Program-made: the position numbers and the translations under genes | Shown here: positions 52,164-64,000 of the stretch, in pieces | Numbering within the stretch: position 1 is the first letter of the stretch | Layout of the letters: each line of letters begins with the position of its first letter | DNA from: Wuchereria bancrofti | Taxonomy: Eukaryota > Nematoda > Chromadorea > Rhabditida > Onchocercidae | Length of the DNA: 64,000 bases | Direction: 5' to 3' | Assembly (NCBI GenBank): GCA_005281725.1 | Contig: SSBO01000012.1 | Span: forward strand, 2,214,194 to 2,278,193 | The notes under the pieces: model-generated | The model's database searches: none | Told to the model about the DNA's origin: nothing | The model's input: only the letters and a program-made list of their open reading frames with translations

Positions 52164-54362
52164 TAATAGCAATCAATTAGTATAGCTGCTCATTAAGAGG
52201 TTGATTGGCCACGCCCATGGTCTTCACTGTTCAAAGTTTACATATGTGGACAAGATCTTCTGTTGACACAGGAATACAATGAAATTTTGGTGGCTATGTA
52301 TTTCTTATGGATGTTTCAAGCAAATGATTGACATTTTACAACGTGGCACAATTAGAAATTATCAACTGAAATAAGTTCAAAACTACATATAACTAACCTT
52401 GAAATAAATTAAAGGTGGAACTAGAAAAAAGCGCATTATGTATTTTTGACAAGTGTTACTGATGCAAATAGGTTCATAGTTCAATGTTCATCAGAAGTTA
52501 GAAAGAATATAGGTTTCTTGCTTACAAAAAAAAATTAGTATGAGTTATCCTTTCTGCATGACTGCTTTTAATATTTGTTTTTTCATCCCGTTGTATACTG
52601 CAGAAAGATTACAAAACGATGTTTTTAATAGGAATGCAAAGATTAAAATAACATGCATATATGAAAATAGAATCAGAAAGGAATGTCAAAAATTATTATA
52701 TCTGAGACTCAGAGTAATTACTTTATGACAAATAATATAGAACAAATCCTTGTCTTATGTCGCCACCATTAATATGCTTCATTGATTTGCCTAGTTTTGT
52801 TCATTTTATGACAATCCCAAGTTCTCTATTTCTTCCGAAGTATTTAGGACGCAAAACGGTCTATTATTTGCTAAAGATGACCTAATGTTTATTTAATATC
52901 CTATACTGACAACTCTTTTAGATATATTTTCCAAAATTTTTTAGAATAGTTTACTGTAAAGTGCTATAAGAGCTGCTATGATAGCAAGCAAACTATCAGT
53001 TTTACATCTGCCAATAAAATGAAATTTGACAAGAATGATATGGTTGAAATCAGTGTTCCGTGATATTTTAAGTCTGTTCAGTTTTAACGGATAACCGAAC
53101 TTTGATATGATTATGGACTTATAATTAAAATTTCTGAAGTGGAAATGTTGAATCTCTTCTTGTAGACAGTGTATCTTCCGTTACTCGAAATTGAAGTTCA
53201 ATTTAAAAATTAAAAGATTTATCACTTTAAAAATTAAAAGATTTATTTCAATTTCTTTATCGCTTTCTTTCCCAATAATTTCATCAATTCGCGTGATGAA
53301 AAGTGCTCCGTAATATTTCTATGCTCTCAAGTTTTTAAAGCATGTTTCATTTGGAAAGTGAAAGAAGTCATTTGCATTTCACTCAACTCATTTCAGCAGA
53401 AGGCACAGTTAGAAACCAAAGGCACAGCAGAAACCATAATTAAAACAATTATGAAAAAAAAAATGATTAAATAAGCTAAAAGATTGATAATCACTGTACT
53501 ACTAATTTGACATATTCATTGGTTCATTCGCAAATAATAGTGACTATATGTAAGTGTTCATTATCTTATCATCATCCATTTAAAATGCTAAATAATGATG
53601 CATTGCATCATTTCAAAAGTTAAGTGTACTAATTTGGAATATCTTTTAAAAACTAAATCAATGACAGTAGTTTAGAACTAATGAATCATTGTCTTCAGAT
53701 AAGATCAGCGAATTACGACATAATTCAACCAAATGAAGAGCTTTGCTAGGGTATTTGTAAACATATCAACAGTAACCAAAAACAATAAATCCATTTGAGA
53801 ATTTGAAAAGATGAATACTCATAACTAAAAGATAATAATCATTTCAGTGATTTCAGAAAACTTCTATGCATATGCGGTGAAGATCAGGCATCGGGATTAG
53901 AAGCCAATAGTTCATAAGATAGCTTGTGTTGAATATTTGATCGTATTAAATAGATATCTAACATCAATTTATTTAAAGCAAGATAAAAAATAGAATACTG
54001 AAATTTTAAATATTTTGTTTTAGTAAGACAGTTTAATCAGATGGTGTCATAAATTATCTTCTGATTGTTCAACTCATTATGATAAAACTTTCTACTCGTA
54101 ATAATGCAAATACTTCAAGTAATCAATAATCATAATTTAAGAAACTTCCTATCTAATTGAAACCGAATCAGTTGTTGCATGAAATAATGAATAATCTATC
54201 ATTTTATTGATCTTTATTCTCTTACACATAATTACTTTCATTTTTTACAATTGAAATTTATTTAAAACACACAAATTGCCGCTTAAGAAGGTGTTTACAG
54301 TATACACTAATATTGCAATACATGAATTGTACTAGTTGAACGGTGAAGGTAAGAATAGTGTT

Positions 54363-54411
54363 GTATGTGTGTGTGTGTATGTGTGTGTATGTCTGTGTGT
54401 GTGTATGGTGA
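54363..54411. repeat. (TG)n microsatellite
   Basis: Alternating TG with TATG interruptions. Confidence 0.85.
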
Positions 54412-54520
54412 GAGCGTGTTTCAGTACAATTCTATTAAATTTTGTTGTTAATTAGGAGGTAATAAAAAGTAAAAGAGAATGGAAGAATCTTTGTTAAAGT
54501 ACATTTTATATGTACAATGC

Positions 54521-54575
54521 ATATACATATATATATGTGTATGTGTCTGTGTGTGTGTATGTGTGTGTGTGTTGC
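54521..54575. repeat. (TA)n/(TG)n compound microsatellite
   Basis: TATATATA followed by TGTGTATGTG runs, about 115 bases upstream of the mosaic gene start codon. Confidence 0.85.
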
Positions 54576-54687
54576 ATAACAGGTGAACATCGGTAATGTT
54601 TTTTTAATTATTAAAGTGAATTTTATGTCATTTCTTGTTTATTGAATACCTTTCGAAAAGTAAAAGTGAAAGTTTCCCTTTAATGAT

Positions 54688-57600
54688 ATGATCTCAACTT
54701 CATTTATCATTTATTTATCAATATTATTTGGTATTGTTTTGACAAATTTTCAATACAATTATCATATTGGAAATGTGAAATTCTCTTGCATTGAAGGTAA
54801 GTTTCTGTGGAAAAAAGAACGTGACAAAGGTGACAATTCGTTAAATGATAGTGCGGAGATAAAAAAAAAAAAAGAAACAATGACACGTTTAAGCTAGCAA
54901 ATGTTGATGATATTTGTTTTATCCGTTATTTGAAAATCCCTTTTTTAAAAAAAAAAAAAAAAAAGGGAAGAATTTCTGTTTATTGTTTTAAAGGCAAGAA
55001 AGAAATCAATTTATAAGTAACAACAAAAAACAAAACTTATAAATTAAAAAGATATAAATTTACAGGATGGAATTTGTATGGAAATTCATGCTATATAGTT
55101 GTTCAGCAAGAACTCTCTTGGATAGATGCTAACAATCTTTGTGCTTCTCAGAAGTATTTTGTTAGCATTCATTTGCGCATCTTTTAATTTATTTCTAAAA
55201 AGTACCGATTTTATGTGATGTAATGTTCGTTTTTCAGATATAACTATAGTCGAAGCATTGCTTTATATGACTGGTTTTTGATGCGTGACATGAGTGTTTT
55301 TTTACTTAATTCAACAAACAATTATTGGACAGCATTTTATTATCAAAGCACAAAAGATGCAAAAAGACAGGACTGTCGTGCACATGATGCAGTGCTGCAT
55401 GCAAAATACTATTCTTATACAACATCAATTTATAATCCACTCTGGTCATCACATCAGGTTTTCATTAAGCCATTTCTAGAGCTGTTAATTTGAATAAACA
55501 TTGAAGAAAAACTGGGACTTTTTTCTACAAAAAAAAAAAAAAAATTGATACTGTAGATTTTTTGATGATTTTGCAGATGTGCAGTGTGAGTGAATGAAAA
55601 AAAAAAATATTTTAGCAAATATCATATCAAAATACTTAATCCTTTCAGTCTGGGCTTGAAAATTGCGCTATAAATAGTTGCATCTATATGTATGCTAATT
55701 TTTCGGATCAAACAAACTATGGTTGGAAAATGGGAAATTGTTCCATAAAGCATCCAACAATCTGTGAAACGTTTGCTTGTTTGGAAGGTAAGCAAATTTT
55801 TGAATTGATGTTTTTAAATGCTTCTAATTTCATACTTCCTGCAAACATTCTAATTATAGATTATCAATATCGATGTAATGATAACAGTAAATGTTATCCA
55901 CGAAAAGGTCGATGTGATGGAATACAGGAATGTAGCGATAATTCTGATGAAGCGGGCTGTTCAAAGAAACGTGTTAGCTGCGGCAAAACGTTGTTCGAAG
56001 AAGCAACAAACGAAATAAGCTTTGAAATGAATTCCGCTGAATACGCTTCATGTCAATGGACCATTCGACAACCGGTTGGCAATAAAATCATTCTAACGGT
56101 TCGCTCTAACTTCTGGAAAAAAAAAATAGAATTATTTACTTAATAAATGACTTAATGGAAAATTTCTCTTTTTATATTCTCGAAAGTAAGTTTCTTTATT
56201 ATCTATATCTACCCTTCTCAAGAAATATCTTTGTAGCTGGTTAATATCATTATTAGAGATGGTGATGAATTGGTCATTAGTGGAATTCAAAATAATACTG
56301 TGAGTAGTAGCACTTCTATTTCACAAATGTTACTGAATACGTCTATAGCGAAGGCACAATATATTTCCGTTGATAATACGGTGACAATCACTTTTCGATC
56401 TCAGAAGACCGGTCTATCAATTGTTAATATGCTTAATGTTATTCTGAAGTTCTCATACACTGCGCGAGGTTTATTTTCGCTTCTTTTAAAGTTTTATTTT
56501 TTACAAGACACAAAAAACTCCTTCAGTGAGTAAATATATTATCCTAATCGTCTTTCTTTTCTTTAAATTCTTAATCAGATCAAATAAGTGCGACTGAAAA
56601 AATCGAAAAAAAAAAAATCTTTTAAGAAATTTTAATAATGTATTTGAGTTCTTTTTCAGGAATGTACTGCTTTTTGCCGGTTATTGCTTACGGTTCGGTA
56701 GTAAATGTAACAGGTTTTGGAATAGGAAATGAGTTATACTTTAAATGTCATTTGGGTTATCAGACACCATTTGGACAGTTTTTTTCATCATACTGTTACA
56801 ATGGTGAATGGACGCCAAAACCGAAGTGTCAGAGTATCATTTTAGATTCTTGTTAATGTTGGTACTTAGCAAGTGACCTGTTGACAAGAAATATTTTATC
56901 AGTTCTAGATATTTATTATAATTTAAAGATGAACTTCTTATAGCTTTGAGTTGTGGCTCAGCAAGTGTAGTGTACAATAATGCAATTCTTACTGGTTATA
57001 CTAGAAATGCAACTTTGTACAGTCGAGCACTATATTCTTGTGAAACCGGTTTACAACTCAAAGGCAGCTCACCACCGTTCCGACTATGTACCGAGAATGG
57101 AACATGGAGCAATCCGGATTTTTTCTGTCAGGGTAATCATGATGTATTTTATTGTTTACTGGTTTAATTGATTTTTGGGATGTTTGAGAAATAACTTGAA
57201 TTATAGCATCTCTTTGTTATGCTACTTCATTCGCATATGGACACTTCTTGGAACAATTTTATGCAAATGGTACAGCAGGAAAATATATATGCGATGAAGG
57301 ATTTTATCAAAAAGACACTGATCCATTGTGTATATCTGGCAGTTGGAAAGGCGTACCTTATTGTTATCGTTAGTCTTTAAATGATTTGATTTTTTAACTA
57401 TGATTTAATTTTGTTACAATTTCAGTTTTGTTCAATTGTAGTTATTTGAAGCGTCGATTTATTGATTTATAGCTGAATATTACTGCTATTATAATTCATG
57501 TGGAAATGGAACTTGTGTAAAGTTAATTGGTGGATATAGTTGTCTTTGCTATGAAGGTTTTCAGATGATTTCCACACCCAAAGGCTATACATGTTCAGGT

Positions 57601-60600
57601 ACCTTTTTAATTGTCCTCTAGTAATTCCAGTCATTTAATAATACACTATTTAATATATTATATTGATTTAGTATCGTAAATAGCTTTTTAAAAATATAAG
57701 ATTATGGTTTTAAATGAATGCCTAAAAATAATCAACATTTATTTCTAGATATCGATGAATGTTCCACACCGGGCTACTCTCTTTGCGAATTCACATGTGT
57801 GAACACAATAGGTTCTTATGAATGTAGATGTCCTGATACTCATTGGCTTTATACTGATCCAAATAACGTAAACAATCTCGTCAGCAATACCGAATTTTTG
57901 ATTCCAAATAGAACATGCATCGGTACGTTTGTTTATTGAAGCAAATGTAAGGTAAAGTAAACATGTAAACTTTGCTTACGAAATGATTCCCATATTGAAT
58001 CTCATTTGCTGATTACTGTATAATTAATTCATTAAGGTATGTAGTTTACTTGTAGTATATTTGAAACATTACTTACCCATTCGACATTACTAACTGCTTC
58101 ATCATTATGATAATATTTGAGATAGCAAATTCAATTAATGGCAAAGATTTTATATTTTACAGCAGTAATATGTTAGATCGTAACACGTTAAATTGTAACA
58201 GATTTGTATTAGAACACTTATCATTTTACATGTAATAAGTGATAACGTATTACTGTGTCAAATTGTTTAAATAGAGGAAATATTTATATCTTTATCGGTT
58301 TTCACGAATGATTCTTCCTTTTCTTTTGTGTAGAAATGAAATGTTACAGAGAAACGATGTCCTGCACCTGAGATTCCTCCAAACGTCATTCCTTACCCAT
58401 TATATACGGATCCCTTTTCATATCACAATGGATTTTTTCAAATTGGTACAGTTGTATATTTTGCTTGCGATCATTCTGCACATAATTATACGAGCCTCAT
58501 TTGTGACAAGACTGAATCATGGGTAGTGTTAAATGATTGCTTAGGTATGTGTTCATATTTTGAAATAAGCAATAATGTGCTCAAAAGTTTTTGAGAAAAT
58601 AAATATATTTTGTAATCCTGTGATTTAAAATAAATTGCTCCTTATAAATTTTGTGCAGAATTTGTTTAGAAAAATTTGAAAAATTTTTTTTTTATGCAGA
58701 ACTTGTTAAAGTTATGTTTATCGTCGATTACTGAAGTAACTAGTTTAGACGTATTCTTAAATGGTTTAGAATTATCTTGATTGTATGTTTAGCAAATAAA
58801 AGATTAACATAATCTTATCACCCTGAAATTCCAAAAAATAACAGTATTGCAATATACTCTCAATCTTCTTTCAGATGTAACTTGTAAGCCATTAGAAATT
58901 ACAAAACAAAATCTAATGATTTGGCCTATTAAAAAGAGCTACAAATTTAAAGATAAAATTCATTTTTTCTGTGACGAATTTTATGAATTGAATGGCCCAT
59001 CTTCATCATATTGCATTGATGTTGACAAGTGGTCCTTGTCGAAATTACCAGATTGTATTGGTATGTTGTTAAATTCATATAATAATCAATATTAATTAGA
59101 ACGGAAATTCGAACGTTATTCATTTCTTCTTAACAAATTGACACCTCTCAAATTTTCAATAGTTTCAGGTATAACCGAGGGAAATTCGAATTTCATGTAT
59201 CAAGATTACATAATTAATTTTTAATTGAATGAATTAATGTAAACAAAAATATATCAAAGTCTTCTTTAGTAAGACAGTGTCCTGGCTTGCAACTTGATGA
59301 TTATGAAACTATTCCTGTTAATAACAAACAAGACATTGCTGAGGATAATTTGAAAATGTTTTCTGAGTCAGCTATACATGTTAAAGATACACCTGGATAC
59401 AGGTAACTGTACTTAAAGTTGTTTTTAGACAACATACAATTTTGCAAGATTGAAATAATTGCAAATTTTTAAAATGGATTGTGAAATAGCATTTCTAACA
59501 ACTGTACCATCATTATAAAGAAGACAAATGTCACATTCTCCGTACCAACAACAAGTGATAACTACCATGTTGATGCACTGTGTATCGTCAGACTTACTGA
59601 TCTTAACACCCAAGAGAACTCATCTTCTAAGTCTGTTATGTTTCGACAATATCTAACCATTGCTTAATTATTTTGCTGATAAAATCTTTAGATTTTTGAT
59701 AAGTGCATGAAACAGTGCAACGGTTTTATAGGAGAAAAAATTCAGTTGTTATGCTCTTTATTTCAGTTTATTTATTACATGTAAAAATGGTGCAAATTTT
59801 GCAAATGGTCAAACGAAGATTTTTTTACTCTGCATGCAAAACTACACCTGGAATTTGGATAGTATTCCAGCATGTATCCATCAGGGTAATTGCTCTTCTT
59901 TATTGAATCATTAAATATCATGGTAATTTATGCATTATGCAATAAAATATGTGTTCAGATTTATTTCCCGAGAAGGAAATTTTTTTGAATTTTAACATTG
60001 TTTTTCATGCAATAGCACTTTTAATCATCTAGAAGATATCCAACGAAATCAATCTGATAATGGTGATGCAATGATCAAAAAAGGATACTCTAAAAATTGT
60101 ATCAGAAATACTGTAAGTGATATACATGTCGCCGTGAATACTTCTGCAATGTTATGGTGTTTTCTTAGTGCTAAATGCACTAATATTACTTCAGTAAGTT
60201 AATCTTTCTCAATTTTTCGATAATATATAAGATTGATTGCATAGTACATCGATATGTTGTTATCTTGTTTATGGTTAGCAAATATGGCTTATTACAAATG
60301 TAAGTTAAAATCGACTTTTATTTAGATTAAATGGTATCGTGATGATCGCCAAAACATAAGCGGCATATCTTTAAAAGGTGAAAACGATAGTTGGGGATTG
60401 TTTTTTGAAAGCGTCAAGGTTAATTTTAATTTACACTGGTGCAATTCATAAAATTATCGAAAGATAGTCGTTTGATCAGAATTTAATTATACTAATTTTG
60501 TAGGTAATTGATGATGGCAGATATTACTGTGTTGCACTAGACACAAATCAAGAACTGCTGGAAAAACATCCAGTAGATCTTTTTGTTTACCAAACTTTTG

Positions 60601-63600
60601 AAACTGGTCGCAGTTGGCCCGACATTGTTCAAAATAGTGAACCAGTTAAAGGTTCTTTCTTCACATCTTTCATTTTCCTCTTTTATCTTGCTTATCAATA
60701 ATAACGGATTTCCGAAATGAACTTTTTCTTTAGAGATATTATTTGCCATTGATAATACGAAGTGGTCAATTATCTCGAAAACTGTAAGCTTTTATCAGTT
60801 TATTCTCCATATATGTGCAGCTAATTGATCTGAAATATTTTCAAAGTCTTTTTAGATATCAATGGAAAACAGTAGTATTTTGAATGGAACAAAGTCAACT
60901 AATAGGTATGTTTCTATTTTAGTGATCAGACGAATGTAGCAATGTCATTGTCATCTCAAAATAGCGATAATTGCAATGAGTGTTTAAATTTTTTGTTACA
61001 GCAGTTGGTTGTTTCAACAGGTCGTCTTTGTGCCACATGGATGTAATATCATTGAAGTGAAATATCAATCAGACAATTGTTCAACATGCTTTTTGGAACT
61101 AATTTCACATTCTATACAAAATGCAAATATAGCAAGTTATCACCTTTCAACTTATTTGAATGTATCAAATATCGATTTAATAGATCTCAGCGATAATTTG
61201 TTCCAAAAAGAAATTTGCTCACAGTATTCAAATTTGTTTGTTGGAATTCGTGGTGATGTCAACAGCGCGATAGTGGAAAACGTTAAAATTTATAGCATGA
61301 AATGTCCAGAGGTACAATATCGATCTTTCTAATATTTATTATAATTGATGAAATCAAAGAAATATTTTATATTGAGCATGTTTTCCTGTTTTGTTACGCT
61401 TTAGTCAGATTTTTTATTCTGTTTATTTATGTAAAATTCAGCTATTAACGGTGCTATGTTATCATTGAGGCTATTGTTTAAAGCCGAGTATTAATTTAAT
61501 TTGAATAATAATAAAAAAAGAACTAATTCAAAAAATTTAAGCGATTTAAATCTGACGTAAACTTTTTTCTTTTTTTCCCAATTAAATGAAGAAAAAGTTG
61601 AGATATTGCATAATGAAAAGGATATTGATTCCTTATCATTATCTGTTGTCAGGTACGAGTGAGCTTTGCATTTTTTCCGGAAACAACTGCTGCTAAAGAT
61701 GGCAGTATTGTTTCTGGACGATGTTTACACGGTGCGCATACCAATATCAAAGGTCAACATCCACAGCTCTTCTGCACACAACGTGGAAAATGGATTTATA
61801 ATGCACAAAGTGCAAATTTATGCTTTTGCGGCGCAAATTACACCTCGGAAAATGACGCATGTGTAGAACGAGGTGAAAAACTATCAGTTGAAACTGATAC
61901 TTGATTAGAAATTAAATTGTTTGAATGAAACATTTGATTTTTAAAGTTGCATAGCAGAAAGTGTTCCAAATATTACTGTAACTGTCATATCTTTAGGGCC
62001 AATTTGTTACGTTTGTTTGGGAAGTAATGGAACAAATTGTGACGATTCTTCTGCTGTTTTCTGTGATAAGAAACAGTTTTGCTTCACGCAGATAACTAAG
62101 ACTCTGGAAGGTGATGTGATACTGAAAGGTTGTACGAACGAATGTAATGCAAACCGTATCGGATGTAAGACAAAAGAAGAAGCTTGTGAAATGTGTTGTC
62201 AGCAGGACTATTGTAATAGTTGGAAAAATACGTTTAAAGTTCATGGCGAACACTTACGCCCTTATCCGATGTTTAAAGCTATATGCCCCAGAAACATTAC
62301 AGTGTTGAGGTATTTTCGTTAGAATTCAAAGCCCGTCAAATGAAAAAAAAAAAAAACAGTGTATTGTATTAACCTTAGGATGATATTTAAATTAGAAATT
62401 AATATAATTTAGTTATATCACATAATTAGGAGTAACAGAAACATACTTTCTAAAAAAAAAACATGCTTTTTTTTGTAATGACTTATCTGGAAACTCATTT
62501 AAAATCTTCGCATCACTAAAATATACGATTAGTGTGTTGCCTACAGAAAGAACCTTAGTTGCGGTGTTTTGCAGATATTCAAAAGGATTACTAGCTACTG
62601 CAACAATAATACCTCCTCTGATATACAATTATGAACCATTTTACAATCTCACCGTTGATCAGAATGTCTTCAACGGCACAGTGCAATTTATTAAAGAAAC
62701 GAATGTGATCACATGGACAGTGACTAATCGGATGCTACAGTTTAGAAATTGCTCAACATATATTGCTTGCAAAGGTTTGTTTTTTTTTTCTTTTAAGTAT
62801 TACCTGAATTATAAAGTTTGTGATGAAATTTGTAGATTACTGGGCGCCTGTGCTTGATTGCCCGTCGCTATACATTGATCTTTTGGCAAATACGACATCG
62901 CTGCAGTTCAGATCGCGTCTTCCAGAAATTAACTACCATGATTTTGGCTCACATGTTTCATTGCATTACACTCCACCAAATGGCACAATCACAGAAATTG
63001 GTCAACCTGTACAAGTTACGGTTACTGCAACTAATGAAAGTAACAATTCAACACAATGTGTGTTTTGGTATATCGGGCAAGGTCAGCCACATTAAATTGA
63101 CTTTGTAATAAAATAGTGTAGACTAGTGAAGCATAACTGATATGTTAAAAATCATCTTATTTGATCAGTGTGAGTAGATTTATTATTGCTATCTGTGTGG
63201 CTTTTGTGATAACGAGAAACGTTCGGTAATTTTTACCTCAGTTCTCTACAAATTTTCATATTTTTTTGCAAACACAACATGTCATACCAGTACAAACTTT
63301 GTAGTAGCTGACTGTCCATTATGGCCCGTAAATGAAACAGAATATGAATGTGAGGGTTCAGTGAATCATCGAGTATGCAAACGACGATATAAATGTTCCG
63401 GAATGGAATTTCCTAGCCAAGTGACATCTTTAAATTGTGTGGCTGGTCAAGGATGGAGTTATATGAGTCCTCAGTCCATTGTTAATGTCCCTTTGAATTT
63501 ATTTCGGACACCAATTTGCTTACGTTAGTATCTTTGTGAAGTTTCTTTTTTGTTTTAAATTTATGTTATCACTTTTTCAAAGGTCATATTTCACTTGTTT

Positions 63601-63820
63601 TTTTGTTTGCTTGCTGATTTCAAGCATCGTCATTTTGTTTTTCTTTTTATTTTTACTTAAATACACCCTGTGCTTTATTCTGAATTCAAATTTGTTTTTT
63701 GTAATTTCAGAAAGTTCTGCTGGCGATGTTCGCTTATCTGTGAATCTTGCCATTAACTCACATCTGAATGAATCGTGTAAAGCTGCATTGCTTGATAAGG
63801 TCACTACATTTTATAAATAA
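54688..63820 (+). CDS. Large mosaic extracellular protein: C-type lectin, LDLa, CUB, sushi, EGF, Ig, Ly6-like, HYR
   Basis: Twenty-eight exons join in phase: 54688-54796, 55066-55153, 55238-55457, 55649-55787, 55860-56098, 56237-56468, 56660-56833, 56944-57132, 57207-57368, 57473-57598, 57749-57922, 58350-58544, 58875-59060, 59270-59402, 59490-59630, 59767-59885, 60033-60193, 60326-60418, 60504-60651, 60734-60783, 60856-60905, 61002-61311, 61653-61872, 61997-62309, 62575-62774, 62836-63081, 63305-63523, 63711-63799. The total is at least 1,575 residues. The order is signal peptide; C-type lectin fold (GWNLYGNSCY ... CSIKHPTICE); LDLa (CDGIQECSDNSDEAGC); CUB; three sushi; EGF; calcium-binding EGF (DIDECSTPG); sushi-like units; Ig (IKWYRDD, DDGRYYC); a lectin/discoidin-like beta unit; sushi; a Ly6-like cysteine domain (CYVC ... 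CCQQDYCN); HYR-like; further Cys-rich units. Exon 28 either stops at 63820 or splices at GTCACT onwards, so the C-terminus is open. Presumably a cell-surface or matrix adhesion protein. Confidence 0.82.
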
Positions 63821-64000
63821 CCAACCATAGAGGATTAGAAAAGTTCGCCTATCTTCATATATTTAAGTTCTTAGTTAACTGTTCCGAACATACATGTAGT
63901 GGAGCTGAAAGTATCGCTCTTTGCACCATAAATAATAAAACAATATTGATATGAAAATGTCAAGCAAGGAATGATCATAAACTGCACCAACGGTTTAGAG

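Larger units (their letters stand above)
52164..54687. other. Intergenic region between divergent homeobox and mosaic-protein genes
   Basis: 2.5 kb, strongly A+T-rich, with (TG)n microsatellites near 54.36-54.58 kb and no recognised exon. Presumably contains both promoters. Confidence 0.45.

Overview
The window is A+T-rich eukaryotic DNA dense in short-exon, spliced genes. It most resembles a nematode, probably a spirurid/filarial species. Supporting this are an innexin gene, an nlp-3-type neuropeptide precursor, a Ptf1a/HLH-13 bHLH gene, a cuticlin-like ZP gene, an EB-module secreted protein, and TTTTCAG-type acceptors just upstream of start codons of the sort used for spliced-leader trans-splicing. 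There are no bacterial operons, rRNAs, tRNAs, CRISPR arrays or recognisable transposase genes. All gene models were built by hand by joining exons in phase. Most internal joins are supported by family similarity, but no search was run.

Layout. 194-2310 (+): 3' part of a ZP-domain membrane protein. 3750-4699 (+): Ptf1a/HLH-13 bHLH factor. 5058-8813 (-): secreted cysteine-rich EB-module protein, 9 exons. 8.8-11.3 kb: non-coding, with a 111-bp imperfect palindrome and a 3 x 28-bp repeat. 11304-16032 (-): innexin, 8 exons. 16-28.5 kb: gene-poor, with microsatellites and a few GC islands. 28568-30975 (-): NF-Y subunit A, 8 exons. 33020-36334 (-): TMEM184-family seven-pass membrane protein, 9 exons. 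38922-40040 (+): a 145-residue protein made of a TDP-43-type N-terminal domain and no RRMs. 40698-45013 (-): Integrator subunit 10, 16 exons, tail-to-tail with the TDP-43-like gene. 45927-46526 (-): nlp-3-like neuropeptide precursor. 50302-52163 (-): K50 paired-like homeobox gene. 54688 to about 63820 (+): a mosaic extracellular protein of at least 28 exons (C-type lectin, LDLa, CUB, sushi, EGF, Ig, Ly6-like, HYR) that probably runs past the window.

The genes do not form one pathway. They mix housekeeping nuclear functions (NF-YA, INTS10), developmental regulators (bHLH, homeobox), and neuronal or cell-surface genes (innexin, neuropeptide, ZP protein, mosaic receptor). Recurring oddities are GC-AG introns (three supported by reading frame) and small copies of exon pieces lying in neighbouring introns (ZP, TMEM184 and homeobox genes). 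The observation most worth follow-up is the stand-alone TDP-43 N-terminal-domain gene.
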